The notes under the pieces are model-generated. The model worked only from the letters and a program-made list of their open reading frames with translations. It was not told the DNA's origin and did no database searches. DNA of 64,000 nucleotides from CAWFNW01 sp963817405 (GTDB lineage: Bacteria > Actinomycetota > Coriobacteriia > Anaerosomatales > Anaerosomataceae), in the NCBI GenBank assembly GCA_963817405.1, contig CAWFNW010000002.1, forward strand, positions 186,001 to 250,000, read 5' to 3'. This document shows positions 7,692 through 16,679 of the stretch, in pieces. Within the stretch, counting starts at the first letter, position 1. Each line of letters starts with the position of its first letter. The translations under genes were made by a program, and so were the position numbers.

Positions 7692-8804
7692 GTGCACATA
7701 GCAGTCGTTCACCTGAGGTCGTTCAGGAACTACGAGGATCTGCGAATCGAGCCCTCCACAGGCCTGACGATTCTCGTCGGGCCGAACGCAGCCGGCAAGA
7801 CGAACGTCATCGAAGGTATTCAGATCTGCACCTCCGGGAGGTCCTTCCGCCGCCCACGGTGGGATGATGTTGTGACCTGGGGAGCGTCTGCGGCCAGACT
7901 CTCGGTGACCGCCCGAGACGACAGAACCGAAGTGGTTCTGGACACGACGATCAACACAGAAGGCTCACGCACGTTCAGGGTGAACGGCGTCCGGAAGATG
8001 CGGATGTCAGACTTCCAGGGCATCATTCCGAGTGTGGTCTTCACTCCCGATGACCTCACCCTCGCGAAAGGCCCCGCAGAGGTCCGCAGGAACGACATCG
8101 ACGACTTGGGCGAGCAACTCTCGAAGGCCTACGGCGTGATCAGGCGGGACTACCACCGCGTCCTCCGCCACCGCAACGTGCTCCTTCGTGAGTGGCGGGC
8201 GAGCGACACGGACCTGGAGCCGTGGGACGACCTTCTCGTGACACTTGGTGCGAAGCTCCTCATCCACCGGCGCGGGTTGGCTCGCCGGCTTGTCGAGCGA
8301 GCAGAACCCGTCTATCGCGACCTAGCCGGAGGAGAGGAGCTGGACGTCACGTACCTCGATCGGTGCGGCGTTGGGCTCACGAGCGTTCGTGAGGACGTCA
8401 AAGCGGCAGACGTCGAGCAGGCCTTCCGTGTTGAGCTCGCCAACCGCCGCGCTGACGAGCGTGTGCGTCTCGCAACCCTCGTGGGACCACACAGGGACGA
8501 CATCGGATTCATCATCGGAGGACGGGAAGCGCGCACCTACGCTTCACAGGGCCAGCAACGGACCGTCGCGCTCGCGTGGAAGCTTGCCGAGGTGTCAGTC
8601 GTGGAAGATGTACTCGGCAGGAAGCCCGTCCTTCTCCTCGATGATGTGATGTCGGAGCTCGATGCCGCGAGGCGACGCGCGCTGACCGATCTCGTCAGGG
8701 ACGATGTGCAGACCATCGTGACGACGACCAATACGGGGTACTTCGATGATGAGACGTTGAGCGCAGCCACCATCGTGCGCATCAACATGGCCGAAGAGGC
8801 TTAA
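7692..8804 (+). CDS. recF: DNA replication and repair protein RecF
   Basis: 370 residues of an SMC-like ATPase. Residues near the N-terminus read L-R-S-F-R-N-Y and carry Walker A G-P-N-A-A-G-K-T-N. The C-terminal part has the signature A-S-Q-G-Q-Q-R-T-V-A-L-A-W-K and Walker B L-L-L-D-D-V-M-S-E-L-D. RecF helps load RecA at gaps with RecO and RecR. I use the GTG at 7692 because an upstream in-frame start would run back into dnaN, and the RecF N-terminus (V-H-I-A-V-V-H-L-R-S-F) begins here. The gene ends 2 bp before the next start. Confidence 0.95.
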   Translation: MHIAVVHLRSFRNYEDLRIEPSTGLTILVGPNAAGKTNVIEGIQICTSGRSFRRPRWDDVVTWGASAARLSVTARDDRTEVVLDTTINTEGSRTFRVNGVRKMRMSDFQGIIPSVVFTPDDLTLAKGPAEVRRNDIDDLGEQLSKAYGVIRRDYHRVLRHRNVLLREWRASDTDLEPWDDLLVTLGAKLLIHRRGLARRLVERAEPVYRDLAGGEELDVTYLDRCGVGLTSVREDVKAADVEQAFRVELANRRADERVRLATLVGPHRDDIGFIIGGREARTYASQGQQRTVALAWKLAEVSVVEDVLGRKPVLLLDDVMSELDAARRRALTDLVRDDVQTIVTTTNTGYFDDETLSAATIVRINMAEEA

Positions 8805-8806
8805 GC

Positions 8807-9370
8807 GTGGCGAGAGCCAAGAAGACCCAACGTGTCGGCGACGTCGCCGAGGGTGTGCTTGGGAAGGCGGACCCGCTCGGCAAGCGCTTCAGCGCCCGCG
8901 TTGTGTCCGCATGGAACGCGATCTGCGGTGATGTCGTCTCGAACCACACCTGTGGTGTGGCGTTTCGGGACGGCGAGCTGTTCGTGTCCGTAGACTCCCC
9001 GGCATGGGCGAACGAGCTCTCACTGATGGTGGAAAGCTTTCGTTCCGCCCTTGCGGCACATCTCGGTCAGGATCTGGTCAGGAGCATCCGGTTCACTGTC
9101 TCCAGGCGGGTGCAGGCCGGCAAAGCGCGCGATTCAGCGGAGCGGGATGTCACTGAGTTCTACAAACCTGATGACGTCATGGGGGTTTCCTTGTCGGATG
9201 TTGAACGCAACCAAGCGGCGTATGTGAGCCAGGCGGTGCCTGACGAGCGGCTTCGTGAAATCGCGCTGAGGGTGATGATCAAGGATCTGGAGTGGAAAAA
9301 GGCTGTCCGGACGCGTTCCTCGGCGCAGGCGTCACCAGGCGACGTTTCAGGCACAGATTTGACCGTCTAA
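8807..9370 (+). CDS. DUF721/DciA-like protein
   Basis: 187 residues with a DUF721 domain at roughly 10-105: W-N-A-I-C-G-D-V-V-S-N-H-T, then a strand-rich G-E-L-F-V-S-V-D-S-P-A-W-A-N-E-L and V-R-S-I-R-F. Members of this family include DciA, which loads replicative helicase in bacteria lacking DnaC. In Actinobacteria such genes commonly sit between recF and gyrB. The GTG start lies 2 bp after the recF stop, so it is co-transcribed with replication genes. The C-terminal ~80 residues are less conserved and partly charged. Helicase loading is inferred from the family, not visible in the sequence. Confidence 0.8.
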   Translation: MARAKKTQRVGDVAEGVLGKADPLGKRFSARVVSAWNAICGDVVSNHTCGVAFRDGELFVSVDSPAWANELSLMVESFRSALAAHLGQDLVRSIRFTVSRRVQAGKARDSAERDVTEFYKPDDVMGVSLSDVERNQAAYVSQAVPDERLREIALRVMIKDLEWKKAVRTRSSAQASPGDVSGTDLTV

Positions 9371-9462
9371 CACAACGTGTTGTGGTAAAATCGGGTGTCG
9401 GCTCCAATATGTCGTAGGAGCCGCCCTCTTGTAACTCTTTCACGCTCGTTCGGTAAGGAGCC
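9371..9462 (+). promoter_or_regulatory. gyrB upstream region with inverted repeats
   Basis: An inverted repeat CACAAC-GT-GTTGTG (9371-9384) begins at the preceding stop codon. TAAAAT (9386-9391) could be a -10 element. A 7-bp hairpin CGGCTCC/GGAGCCG (9399-9405, 9417-9423) follows in the leader. These could regulate gyrB transcription. No known operator is matched. Confidence 0.4.
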
Positions 9463-11379
9463 GTGGTGGCGAAGAACCGCAGTTCGTACTCTGGAAAAGA
9501 CATCCAGGTTCTTGAAGGCCTCGAAGCAGTCCGCAAGCGTCCCAGTATGTACATCGGGTCCACCGGCCCCAAGGGCCTCCACCATCTCGTCTACGAGGTC
9601 GTGGACAACTCGGTCGACGAGGCGCTCGCCGGTTGCTGCAACGCCATCGAAGTCGTCATTCACCCCGACAACTCGATCTCCGTAACCGACAACGGGCGCG
9701 GTATCCCCGTCGACGTGATCCCCAAGTACCGCAAGCCCGCGGTGGAGGTTGTCCTGACCATGCTCCATGCCGGCGGCAAGTTCGGCGGCGAGGGCTACAA
9801 GGTGTCCGGCGGTCTTCACGGTGTGGGCGTCTCGGTCGTGAACGCGCTCTCATCACGGCTTGAGGTCGAGGTCAAGGTTGGTGGAAAGATATGGCAGCAG
9901 GCATACGAGCACGGGAAGCCGACAGGCCCGCTAGAGAAGATCGGCACCAGCAAGACCACAGGAACCAAGGTCACGTACTGGGCTGACCCGGACATCTTCG
10001 AGACGATCGAGCACTCGTGGGACACGCTCTCGCTCAGGATGCGAGAGACCGCCTTCCTTAACAAGAACCTGAAGATCACCCTTATCGATGAGCGCGAGCT
10101 TGAGCCGCGGCGCGAGGAGTTCCGCTACGCGGGGGGCATCCTCGACTTCGTGAAGTACCTCAACGAGAAGAAGGAAGTCATCCACACGAAGCCGGTCTAC
10201 CTCGAGAGCGAGGGGCCCGAGGGCGCCATCGAGGTCGCGATGCAGTGGAACACCGGCTACTCGGAAGTGGTGCTGGCATTCGCGAACAACATCAACACCC
10301 ACGAGGGCGGCACACACCTTGATGGCTTCAAGAACGCGCTCACCCGCACGATCAACGAATACGCGCGCAGGCAGGGCATCCTCAAGGAGAAGGACGAGAA
10401 CCTCTCCGGCGAGGACATCCGCGAGGGGCTGACGGCGGTCATCTCGGTGAAGCTTCGGGAACCACAGTTCGAGGGTCAGACGAAGACCAAGCTCGGCAAC
10501 ACCGAGATGCGCTCGTTCGTGCAGACAGCAGTCACGCAGGCACTCGCCGAGTACCTCGAGGAACACCCCAAGCCGGCGCGCTCTATCGTGCTGAAGTCAA
10601 CGCAGGCCGCGAAGGCCCGAGCCGCCGCCCGGAAAGCGCGCGAACTCACGCGGCGAAAGGGGCTGCTCGAGAGCTCAACACTTCCCGGGAAACTCGCCGA
10701 CTGCTCGATCAGGGAAGCGGCGCTCACGGAGATGTATCTCGTCGAGGGCGACTCGGCCGGCGGTTCCGCGAAGCAGGCGCGCGACCGGTCGTTCCAGGCG
10801 ATCCTGCCGCTTCGGGGCAAGATCCTCAACGTGGAGAAGGCCGGCATCAACCGCGCCCTCTCCTCGATAGAGATCCAGGCGATCATCACAGCCATCGGCA
10901 CGAGCATCGCCGAGGAGTTCGACCTGGAGCAGGCGCGTTACCACAAGATCATCATCATGACCGACGCGGACGTCGACGGCAGCCACATCCGCTGCCTGAT
11001 CCTCACGTTCTTCTACCGCTTCATGCGGGAGATGATCGAGGCGGGCTACATCTACATCGCGCAGCCGCCGCTCTACCGGCTCGCCGTCGGCAAGAAGCAC
11101 GAGTACCTCTACAGCGACAAAGAGCTGCAGGTCGCGATGGGGAAGCTTGCCGAGGGCGCCAAGTACGGCATCCAGCGCTACAAGGGTCTCGGTGAGATGA
11201 ACCCCGAGCAGTTGTGGGAGACGACGATGGATCCGGCGAAGCGGACGCTTCTGCAGGTGAGCCTGGACGACGCACTTGCGGCAGAGGAGGCGTTCGTCGA
11301 CCTCATGGGCGACGAGGTGGAGCCACGCCGACTGTTCATCCAGCGCAACGCGAAGAGCGTGCGCTTCCTGGACGTGTGA
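9463..11379 (+). CDS. gyrB: DNA gyrase subunit B
   Basis: 638 residues. The N-terminal GHKL ATPase domain shows N-box V-Y-E-V-V-D-N-S-V-D-E-A and D-N-G-R-G-I-P-V-D. The transducer region follows, then the TOPRIM domain with E-G-D-S-A-G-G-S-A-K and L-P-L-R-G-K-I-L-N-V-E-K-A, and the acidic D-A-D-V-D-G-S-H-I-R metal site. It forms the A2B2 gyrase that introduces negative supercoils. AAGGAG ends 2 bp before the first GTG (9463) and 5 bp before a second GTG (9466), so the real start may be the second. The protein is typical in length, with no truncation. Confidence 0.97.
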   Translation: MVAKNRSSYSGKDIQVLEGLEAVRKRPSMYIGSTGPKGLHHLVYEVVDNSVDEALAGCCNAIEVVIHPDNSISVTDNGRGIPVDVIPKYRKPAVEVVLTMLHAGGKFGGEGYKVSGGLHGVGVSVVNALSSRLEVEVKVGGKIWQQAYEHGKPTGPLEKIGTSKTTGTKVTYWADPDIFETIEHSWDTLSLRMRETAFLNKNLKITLIDERELEPRREEFRYAGGILDFVKYLNEKKEVIHTKPVYLESEGPEGAIEVAMQWNTGYSEVVLAFANNINTHEGGTHLDGFKNALTRTINEYARRQGILKEKDENLSGEDIREGLTAVISVKLREPQFEGQTKTKLGNTEMRSFVQTAVTQALAEYLEEHPKPARSIVLKSTQAAKARAAARKARELTRRKGLLESSTLPGKLADCSIREAALTEMYLVEGDSAGGSAKQARDRSFQAILPLRGKILNVEKAGINRALSSIEIQAIITAIGTSIAEEFDLEQARYHKIIIMTDADVDGSHIRCLILTFFYRFMREMIEAGYIYIAQPPLYRLAVGKKHEYLYSDKELQVAMGKLAEGAKYGIQRYKGLGEMNPEQLWETTMDPAKRTLLQVSLDDALAAEEAFVDLMGDEVEPRRLFIQRNAKSVRFLDV

Positions 11380-11418
11380 CAGCAGGGTCTCGGGTGAGGT
11401 GAGGGGAGTGAGGCTGGC

Positions 11419-11931
11419 GTGAACGGTCCTGGTCAGCGAGAGCGACAGTCGTTCGAGCCGCCGCCGTGGGAGAAGGACGCTTTCGAGCGTCTGGCACGCG
11501 AGAGGGCAACTCGCGAGCCGATTCCCGAAGCGGTGTTCCCTCAAACGGCAGCGCCGGGACTCGCGATCGGACCTGAGGGATCAGCCGAGAGTGAGCACGC
11601 CGAGCGCACGCCGAACGCGCCGGGTGGACCGGATGCAGAAACGGGCGAACCCGGCGGGCTCTCGGAAGCGCAGCTTGAGACCATGCTTCTTGCGCTCAGG
11701 ACCGAGGAACCGGAGGCCCGGCGCGAGTACACCGGGGCCGTGAACGTGGGGGCCGGATTCTTGGTCGTCGTCGGGTTGATCCTGACGATCTGGGCGGCGG
11801 TACTGCTGGCGAGCGTAGGTGCGCAAGCGGGGTGGCTCGGTGCCACAACGTCCGCGCTCATGATGGTGTGGGGCCTGATGATGATCGGCGGCGCAGTCCT
11901 GCTGTGGCGCAAGTACAACCTTCGATCGTGA
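11419..11931 (+). CDS. Small membrane protein between gyrB and gyrA
   Basis: 170 residues that I do not assign to a named family. The first ~105 residues are hydrophilic, proline- and glutamate-rich and probably disordered. Two hydrophobic helices follow (~112-134, V-G-A-G-F-L-V-V-V-G-L-I-L-T-I-W, and ~140-162), with a short basic tail R-K-Y-N-L-R-S. The GTG start has a GAGGGGAG-type ribosome binding site. It lies between gyrB and gyrA on the same strand, with gyrA starting 19 bp downstream, so it is likely part of the gyrase operon. Its function is unknown. Confidence 0.75.
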   Translation: MNGPGQRERQSFEPPPWEKDAFERLARERATREPIPEAVFPQTAAPGLAIGPEGSAESEHAERTPNAPGGPDAETGEPGGLSEAQLETMLLALRTEEPEARREYTGAVNVGAGFLVVVGLILTIWAAVLLASVGAQAGWLGATTSALMMVWGLMMIGGAVLLWRKYNLRS

Positions 11932-11950
11932 AGCGCGAGGAGACTGACAC

Positions 11951-14521
11951 GTGAGCGACACGCCCCTGCACGAGAGCACCGTACTGCCCATCGACATCGA
12001 GCAGGAGCTTCGGACCTCCTTCCTCGAGTACTCGATGAGCGTCATCGTCGCGCGTGCGCTGCCGGACGTCCGCGACGGACTGAAGCCGGTCCACCGCCGC
12101 ATCCTCTACGGCATGCACGAGGCCGGGCTCACCCCGAATCGTGCGTACAAGAAGTCCGCATGGACCGTCGGTGAAGTCATGGGCAAGTACCATCCCCACG
12201 GCGACTCGGCCATCTACGACACGATGGTGCGACTGGCGCAGGACTTCTCGATGCGGCTGCCGCTCGTCGACGGGCACGGCAACTTCGGGTCGATCGACGG
12301 CGACAGCGCGGCGGCTATGCGCTACACCGAGGCGCGCCTGCAGCGCTCGGCGATGGAGCTCTTGCGCGACATCGACAAAGAGACCGTCGAGTTCGGTCCC
12401 AACTACGACGAGTCGCTGACCGAGCCGCTCGTGCTGCCGGCGCGCTTCCCGCACCTGCTCGTCAACGGCAGCTCCGGCATCGCGGTCGGCATGGCCACGA
12501 ACATCCCGCCGCACAACCTGGGCGAGGCCATCGACGCGGCAACGCTCGTCATCGACAACCCCGACGCCGACGTCGAGGACATCCTGAAAGTCATGCCCGG
12601 TCCGGACTTCCCGACGGGTGGCATCATCATGGGCCGCGAGGGCATCCGCGAGGCGTACGAGACCGGCCGCGGCTCGATCAAGGTGCGCGGCAAGGCGCAC
12701 ATCGAGCAGACCTCGACCGGCAAGATGCGCATCATCATCACGGAGATCCCGTACACCGTGAACAAGAGCAAGCTCGTGTCGAAGATCGCCGAGCTCGTCC
12801 GGGAGAAGAAGCTCACCGAGATCTCGGACCTGCGCGACGAGTCGGACCGCAAGGGCATGCGCGTCGTGGTCGAGCTCAAGCAGATCGCGATCCCGCAGGT
12901 CGTCCTCAACAAGCTGTTCAAGCACACGCAGCTGGAGACCGGCTTCGGTGTGAACCAGATCGCGCTCGTCGACGGCGTGCCGCAGATGCTCACCGTGAAG
13001 CAGGTGCTCTACCACTACATCGAGCACCAGAAGAACGTGATCGTACGGCGCACGCGCTACGAGCTGCGCAAGGCCGAGGAGCGGGCCCACATCCTCGATG
13101 GTCTCGTCATCGCGCTCGAGAACATCGACGAGGTCATCGCCATCATCAAGGCGAGCGCTGACGACACCGAGGCGAAGGTTCGCCTGATGGAGCGCTTTGG
13201 GCTCTCCGAGGCGCAGACCGAGGCCATCCTGGAGATGCGCCTGCGGCGCCTCACCGGCCTGGAGCGCCACAAGATCGAGGCCGAGCTGGCCGAGCTCCGC
13301 GAGAAGATCGCCTGGTACCAGAAGGTGCTCGGCGACGTGAACCTCGTGCTGCAGATCATCAAGGACGAGATGGCGGAGATCAAAGCCAAGTTCGCCGACA
13401 AGCGGCGCACGGAGATCACTGCGGCGGCGAAGGACCTCGACGTCGAGGACCTCATCGCCGAGGAAGACATGGTCGTCACCATCACCACAGCGGGCTACGT
13501 GAAGCGCCTGCCGGTGGCCACCTACCGCCAGCAGAAGCGCGGCGGCAAGGGCATCAGCGGCGTGAACCTCAAGGAGAGCGACTTCGTCGAGCAGCTCTTC
13601 ATCAGCTCGACCCACGACTACGTGCTCTTCTTCAGCACCAAGGGCAAGGTCTACCGCATGAAGGTCCACGAACTGCCGGTGGGTTCACGCCATGCGCGCG
13701 GCACCGCCATCGTCAACCTCCTGCCGTTCGAGCAGGGCGAGCGTATCGCGGCGGGCATCACCACGCACGACTTCAGCGAGGACGAGTTCCTGCTGTTCGC
13801 CACCAAGAACGGGCTCGTGAAGAAGACGGCGCTCAAGGCCTACGATCGGTCCAGGCGCGACGGCATCATCGCGATCAACCTCCGGGACGACGACGAGCTC
13901 ATCGCCGTGAGGCGCGTGCAGCCAGGCGACCACATCGTGATGGTCTCGTCCGAGGGCAAGGCGATCATCTTCGACGAGAGCGACGCCCGGCCGATGGGTC
14001 GCGACACCACGGGCGTCCACGGCATGCGAGTGAAGGACGACGACAAGGTGCTCGGCATGGAGATCGCGCCGAAGTACGGCGAGCTCTTCGTCGTCACCGA
14101 GCGCGGCTACGGCAAGCGCACGCCGCTTGCCGAGTACCCCGTGCAGAAGCGTGGCGGCATGGGCGTGAAGACCATCGCGGTGACCGTGCGCAAGGGGCGG
14201 CTCGCCGGGATGAAGGTGGTCATGCCCGGTCACGAGCTGATGCTCATCTCCGAAGAAGGCGTCATCATCCGCGTCAAGGCCGAGGACATCAGCAAGCTCG
14301 GCCGCTCAACGCAGGGCGTCAAGGTCATGAACGTGAGCGAGAACGACCGCGTCTCCGCGATCGCGCGAGTCGCCGCGAAGAAGAAGAAGCGGCCGGCGGC
14401 AGAAGGCCAGCAGGTGCTGGTCGAGGACGAGACGCTCGCCGCCACGCGCGTGCCCGGGATGACCGAGCGGGACATCGAGGCGGAAGAGCTCGTGAGCGAG
14501 GACTTCGACGAGGACGAGTAG
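11951..14521 (+). CDS. gyrA: DNA gyrase subunit A
   Basis: 856 residues. The winged-helix breakage-reunion domain has the quinolone-determining stretch G-K-Y-H-P-H-G-D-S-A-I-Y-D-T-M-V-R and the catalytic tyrosine in A-A-A-M-R-Y-T-E-A-R-L near residue 120. The C-terminal beta-pinwheel carries a GyrA-box, Q-K-R-G-G-K-G, which distinguishes it from ParC. Ser at the classic resistance position (H-G-D-S) and the acidic residue four positions later are the usual susceptible-type residues. The C-terminus is strongly acidic (E-D-F-D-E-D-E). The GTG start follows GAGGAGAC. Confidence 0.97.
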   Translation: MSDTPLHESTVLPIDIEQELRTSFLEYSMSVIVARALPDVRDGLKPVHRRILYGMHEAGLTPNRAYKKSAWTVGEVMGKYHPHGDSAIYDTMVRLAQDFSMRLPLVDGHGNFGSIDGDSAAAMRYTEARLQRSAMELLRDIDKETVEFGPNYDESLTEPLVLPARFPHLLVNGSSGIAVGMATNIPPHNLGEAIDAATLVIDNPDADVEDILKVMPGPDFPTGGIIMGREGIREAYETGRGSIKVRGKAHIEQTSTGKMRIIITEIPYTVNKSKLVSKIAELVREKKLTEISDLRDESDRKGMRVVVELKQIAIPQVVLNKLFKHTQLETGFGVNQIALVDGVPQMLTVKQVLYHYIEHQKNVIVRRTRYELRKAEERAHILDGLVIALENIDEVIAIIKASADDTEAKVRLMERFGLSEAQTEAILEMRLRRLTGLERHKIEAELAELREKIAWYQKVLGDVNLVLQIIKDEMAEIKAKFADKRRTEITAAAKDLDVEDLIAEEDMVVTITTAGYVKRLPVATYRQQKRGGKGISGVNLKESDFVEQLFISSTHDYVLFFSTKGKVYRMKVHELPVGSRHARGTAIVNLLPFEQGERIAAGITTHDFSEDEFLLFATKNGLVKKTALKAYDRSRRDGIIAINLRDDDELIAVRRVQPGDHIVMVSSEGKAIIFDESDARPMGRDTTGVHGMRVKDDDKVLGMEIAPKYGELFVVTERGYGKRTPLAEYPVQKRGGMGVKTIAVTVRKGRLAGMKVVMPGHELMLISEEGVIIRVKAEDISKLGRSTQGVKVMNVSENDRVSAIARVAAKKKKRPAAEGQQVLVEDETLAATRVPGMTERDIEAEELVSEDFDEDE

Positions 14522-14567
14522 GCCCACACTGCGATTCGGTCGCGCACTCAAGCGACTCATCGCTCCC

Positions 14568-15845
14568 GTGCTGCCGCGCGATTACCGCGCGGCAGCACGT
14601 TCGTTCACGCCCGATGCCTGGCGGTACCTCTCGGCAAGCGGCCTCACCAACATCGGCTTCGGGGTGCTCGGGACCGTCTTCGCCATCTACCTCAAGGGCG
14701 CCGGTATGACCGAGGCCGTCGTCGGGGACGTCGAAGGCGCGCTTGCGCTTTCGAGCGCGGTGACCTGCCTCGCGCTCCCACCCCTCGTCGCGCGCATCGG
14801 CTACAAGCGGCTGCTCGTGGTCGGCGCGTTCGCCTTGGCGCTGTCGCGGCTCGGCCAGGCCTTCGTGCCCGCCGCCGTCGCCGTGGTCGCGCTCGGGCTG
14901 CTCTATGGCATCGGCGAGGGCATCACACAGATGCTCGGCGTCTCGTTCCTCTCCGAAGCAGCGCCTGCTCGAGCACGCACGCACCTCTTCACGGTCGACT
15001 ACACGCTCCGCGTGCTCGCGATGTTCGTCGGCGCGCTCCTCGGTGGCTTCGTGCCCCAACTGCTGATCTCAGCCGGGGTCGGCGAGCTTACGGCGTACCG
15101 CGTCGCCATCGTCATGGGCGCGGCGTTCATGGCCACCTCCGTGCTGCCGGCCCTGCGTATCGAGCGCGTTCGGCCGGCCGGCGCGCCGCTCTCGTACCGC
15201 GCAGCCGTCCGGGGCTTCCGGTCGTGGAACCGGCTCTGGCGGCTCATGGTGCCGGAGACGACGATCGCCTTCGGCGCGGCGCTGTCGATGCCGTTCGTAG
15301 CGCTCTTCCTGAAGCACCAACTCGGCGCGAGCGTGCAGGACGTCGGGGTGATCCAAGCCGTGAGCTCGCTCTGTATGGCCGCTGCAGCGTTCGGCTCGCC
15401 ATTCCTGGCGAAGCGCATCGGCCTCGTGGGTACGGTCGTGGTGACCGAGTTGGCGTCGTTGCCGTTCCTCATCGCGGTGCCGCTTGCCACCAGCCTGCCG
15501 ATCGCCGCGGTGCTCTTGTGGTTTCGCGGCACGCTCATGAACATGTCGTGGCCTGTCTACAACCAACTCGCAACGGAGGGCGTCCCTCCCGCGGACCGGC
15601 CGCTCGTCGTGGGGTGGGTCCGGTTCGGGTGGAGCATCGCCTGGCTCGGCGGCAGTGTCATCGGCGGACGCCTCATGCAGCGATCCTACCTGCTGCCCTG
15701 GTATCTCACGGCCGGGCTCTACGCGATCGGCGCCACCGCGACGTTCCTGCTCCTGCGCCGGGTACCCACCGATGCCGAGCAGGCCGCCATACCTACTGCG
15801 CCGCCGCCTGCCGTGGCACCCGAATCGTCGCAGGCCGTGAGCTGA
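14568..15845 (+). CDS. Major facilitator superfamily transporter
   Basis: 425 residues with about 12 predicted membrane helices in two halves separated by a cytoplasmic loop near residue 205. Typical MFS features are the helix-rich segments and charged loops after helices 2 and 8 (V-A-R-I-G-Y-K-R-L and L-A-K-R-I-G-L-V). The family exports or imports small solutes by ion coupling, and the substrate cannot be read here. The GTG at 14568 has no clear ribosome binding site, and a CTG further upstream would add about 14 residues, so the start is uncertain. It follows gyrA closely and precedes a HAD phosphatase by 26 bp. Confidence 0.85.
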   Translation: MLPRDYRAAARSFTPDAWRYLSASGLTNIGFGVLGTVFAIYLKGAGMTEAVVGDVEGALALSSAVTCLALPPLVARIGYKRLLVVGAFALALSRLGQAFVPAAVAVVALGLLYGIGEGITQMLGVSFLSEAAPARARTHLFTVDYTLRVLAMFVGALLGGFVPQLLISAGVGELTAYRVAIVMGAAFMATSVLPALRIERVRPAGAPLSYRAAVRGFRSWNRLWRLMVPETTIAFGAALSMPFVALFLKHQLGASVQDVGVIQAVSSLCMAAAAFGSPFLAKRIGLVGTVVVTELASLPFLIAVPLATSLPIAAVLLWFRGTLMNMSWPVYNQLATEGVPPADRPLVVGWVRFGWSIAWLGGSVIGGRLMQRSYLLPWYLTAGLYAIGATATFLLLRRVPTDAEQAAIPTAPPPAVAPESSQAVS

Positions 15846-15871
15846 AGCTGAAGGGTGGTAGAATCGCCGTC

Positions 15872-16588
15872 ATGACTCAGACCAACACCCCAGACAGAAC
15901 CGCTGCGCTTGCCCGCGTTGCCGGCCTTGAGGCCGTCCTGTTCGACCTCGATGGGACGCTCGTCGACACGATCCCGCTCATCCTCGATTCGTTCCGTTAC
16001 GCGACGCAGACGGTACTCGGCGAGCCCGTGGCCGACGACATCCTTTCGCGCAACGTCGGGATCCCTCTCATGATCCAGATGCGCGAGTTCACGGACGACG
16101 CCGCCGTGGCGGACGAACTCCTGCGGGCCTACCGCGAGCACAACCGCCTCCACCACGACGAGCGGGCACAGCTCTTCGAAGGAACCGGCGAGGCGCTCTC
16201 GCTCATCGCCGAGCGCGGCATCCCGATGGGTATCGTGACCTCGAAGGGCCGGGAGATCGCGATGCGCGGCATCGACCTGTTCGACCTGGGGCAGTACTTC
16301 ACAGTCGTGATCACCATGGACGACGTCGACCGGTTCAAACCCGACCCGTTCCCGCTGCTCAAAGCTGCGGAGGCTCTGGGTATCGCCGCTGGCGTCACCG
16401 CCTACGTGGGCGACAGCCCGCACGACGTCGATGCCGCCAACCGGGCGGGAGCGCTCTCTATCGCCGCGCCGTGGGGCGTCTCCACGCGCGACCGCCTACT
16501 CGAAGCGCGGCCGCACTTCATCCTGGACACCATGGCCGATCTGCCGGAGCTCCTGTTCGGCGATGCCAGGCCGTTCGCGGTGGCGTAG
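15872..16588 (+). CDS. HAD-family phosphatase (PpaX/Gph-like)
   Basis: 238 residues of a HAD hydrolase with a helical cap. Motif I is F-D-L-D-G-T-L-V-D-T with nucleophile Asp25 and acid/base Asp27. Motif II is V-T-S-K-G-R, motif III lies around R-F-K-P-D-P-F, and motif IV is Y-V-G-D-S-P-H-D-V-D-A. This pattern fits phosphoglycolate phosphatase or pyrophosphatase PpaX; the substrate cannot be assigned. The ATG at 15872 is preferred over upstream starts, which would overlap the MFS gene. Sequence context (G-G-T-G-G-T-A-G-A) gives only a weak ribosome binding site. Confidence 0.88.
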   Translation: MTQTNTPDRTAALARVAGLEAVLFDLDGTLVDTIPLILDSFRYATQTVLGEPVADDILSRNVGIPLMIQMREFTDDAAVADELLRAYREHNRLHHDERAQLFEGTGEALSLIAERGIPMGIVTSKGREIAMRGIDLFDLGQYFTVVITMDDVDRFKPDPFPLLKAAEALGIAAGVTAYVGDSPHDVDAANRAGALSIAAPWGVSTRDRLLEARPHFILDTMADLPELLFGDARPFAVA

Positions 16589-16679
16589 GTCGTCCTTCCC
16601 GCGTGGTGTAGCATTTGCTCTGTGTCCATCCCCCGGCTGGCACAAGGCCGGTCGTTCGTTTCAACCGAGGAGGGTCTTC

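Noticed and set aside
11858..13669. Long minus-strand open frame (603 aa) antisense to gyrA
   Set aside because: It is rich in His/Asp/Val/Leu from the complement of GC-rich codons, has no family match, and gyrA is certain on the other strand.
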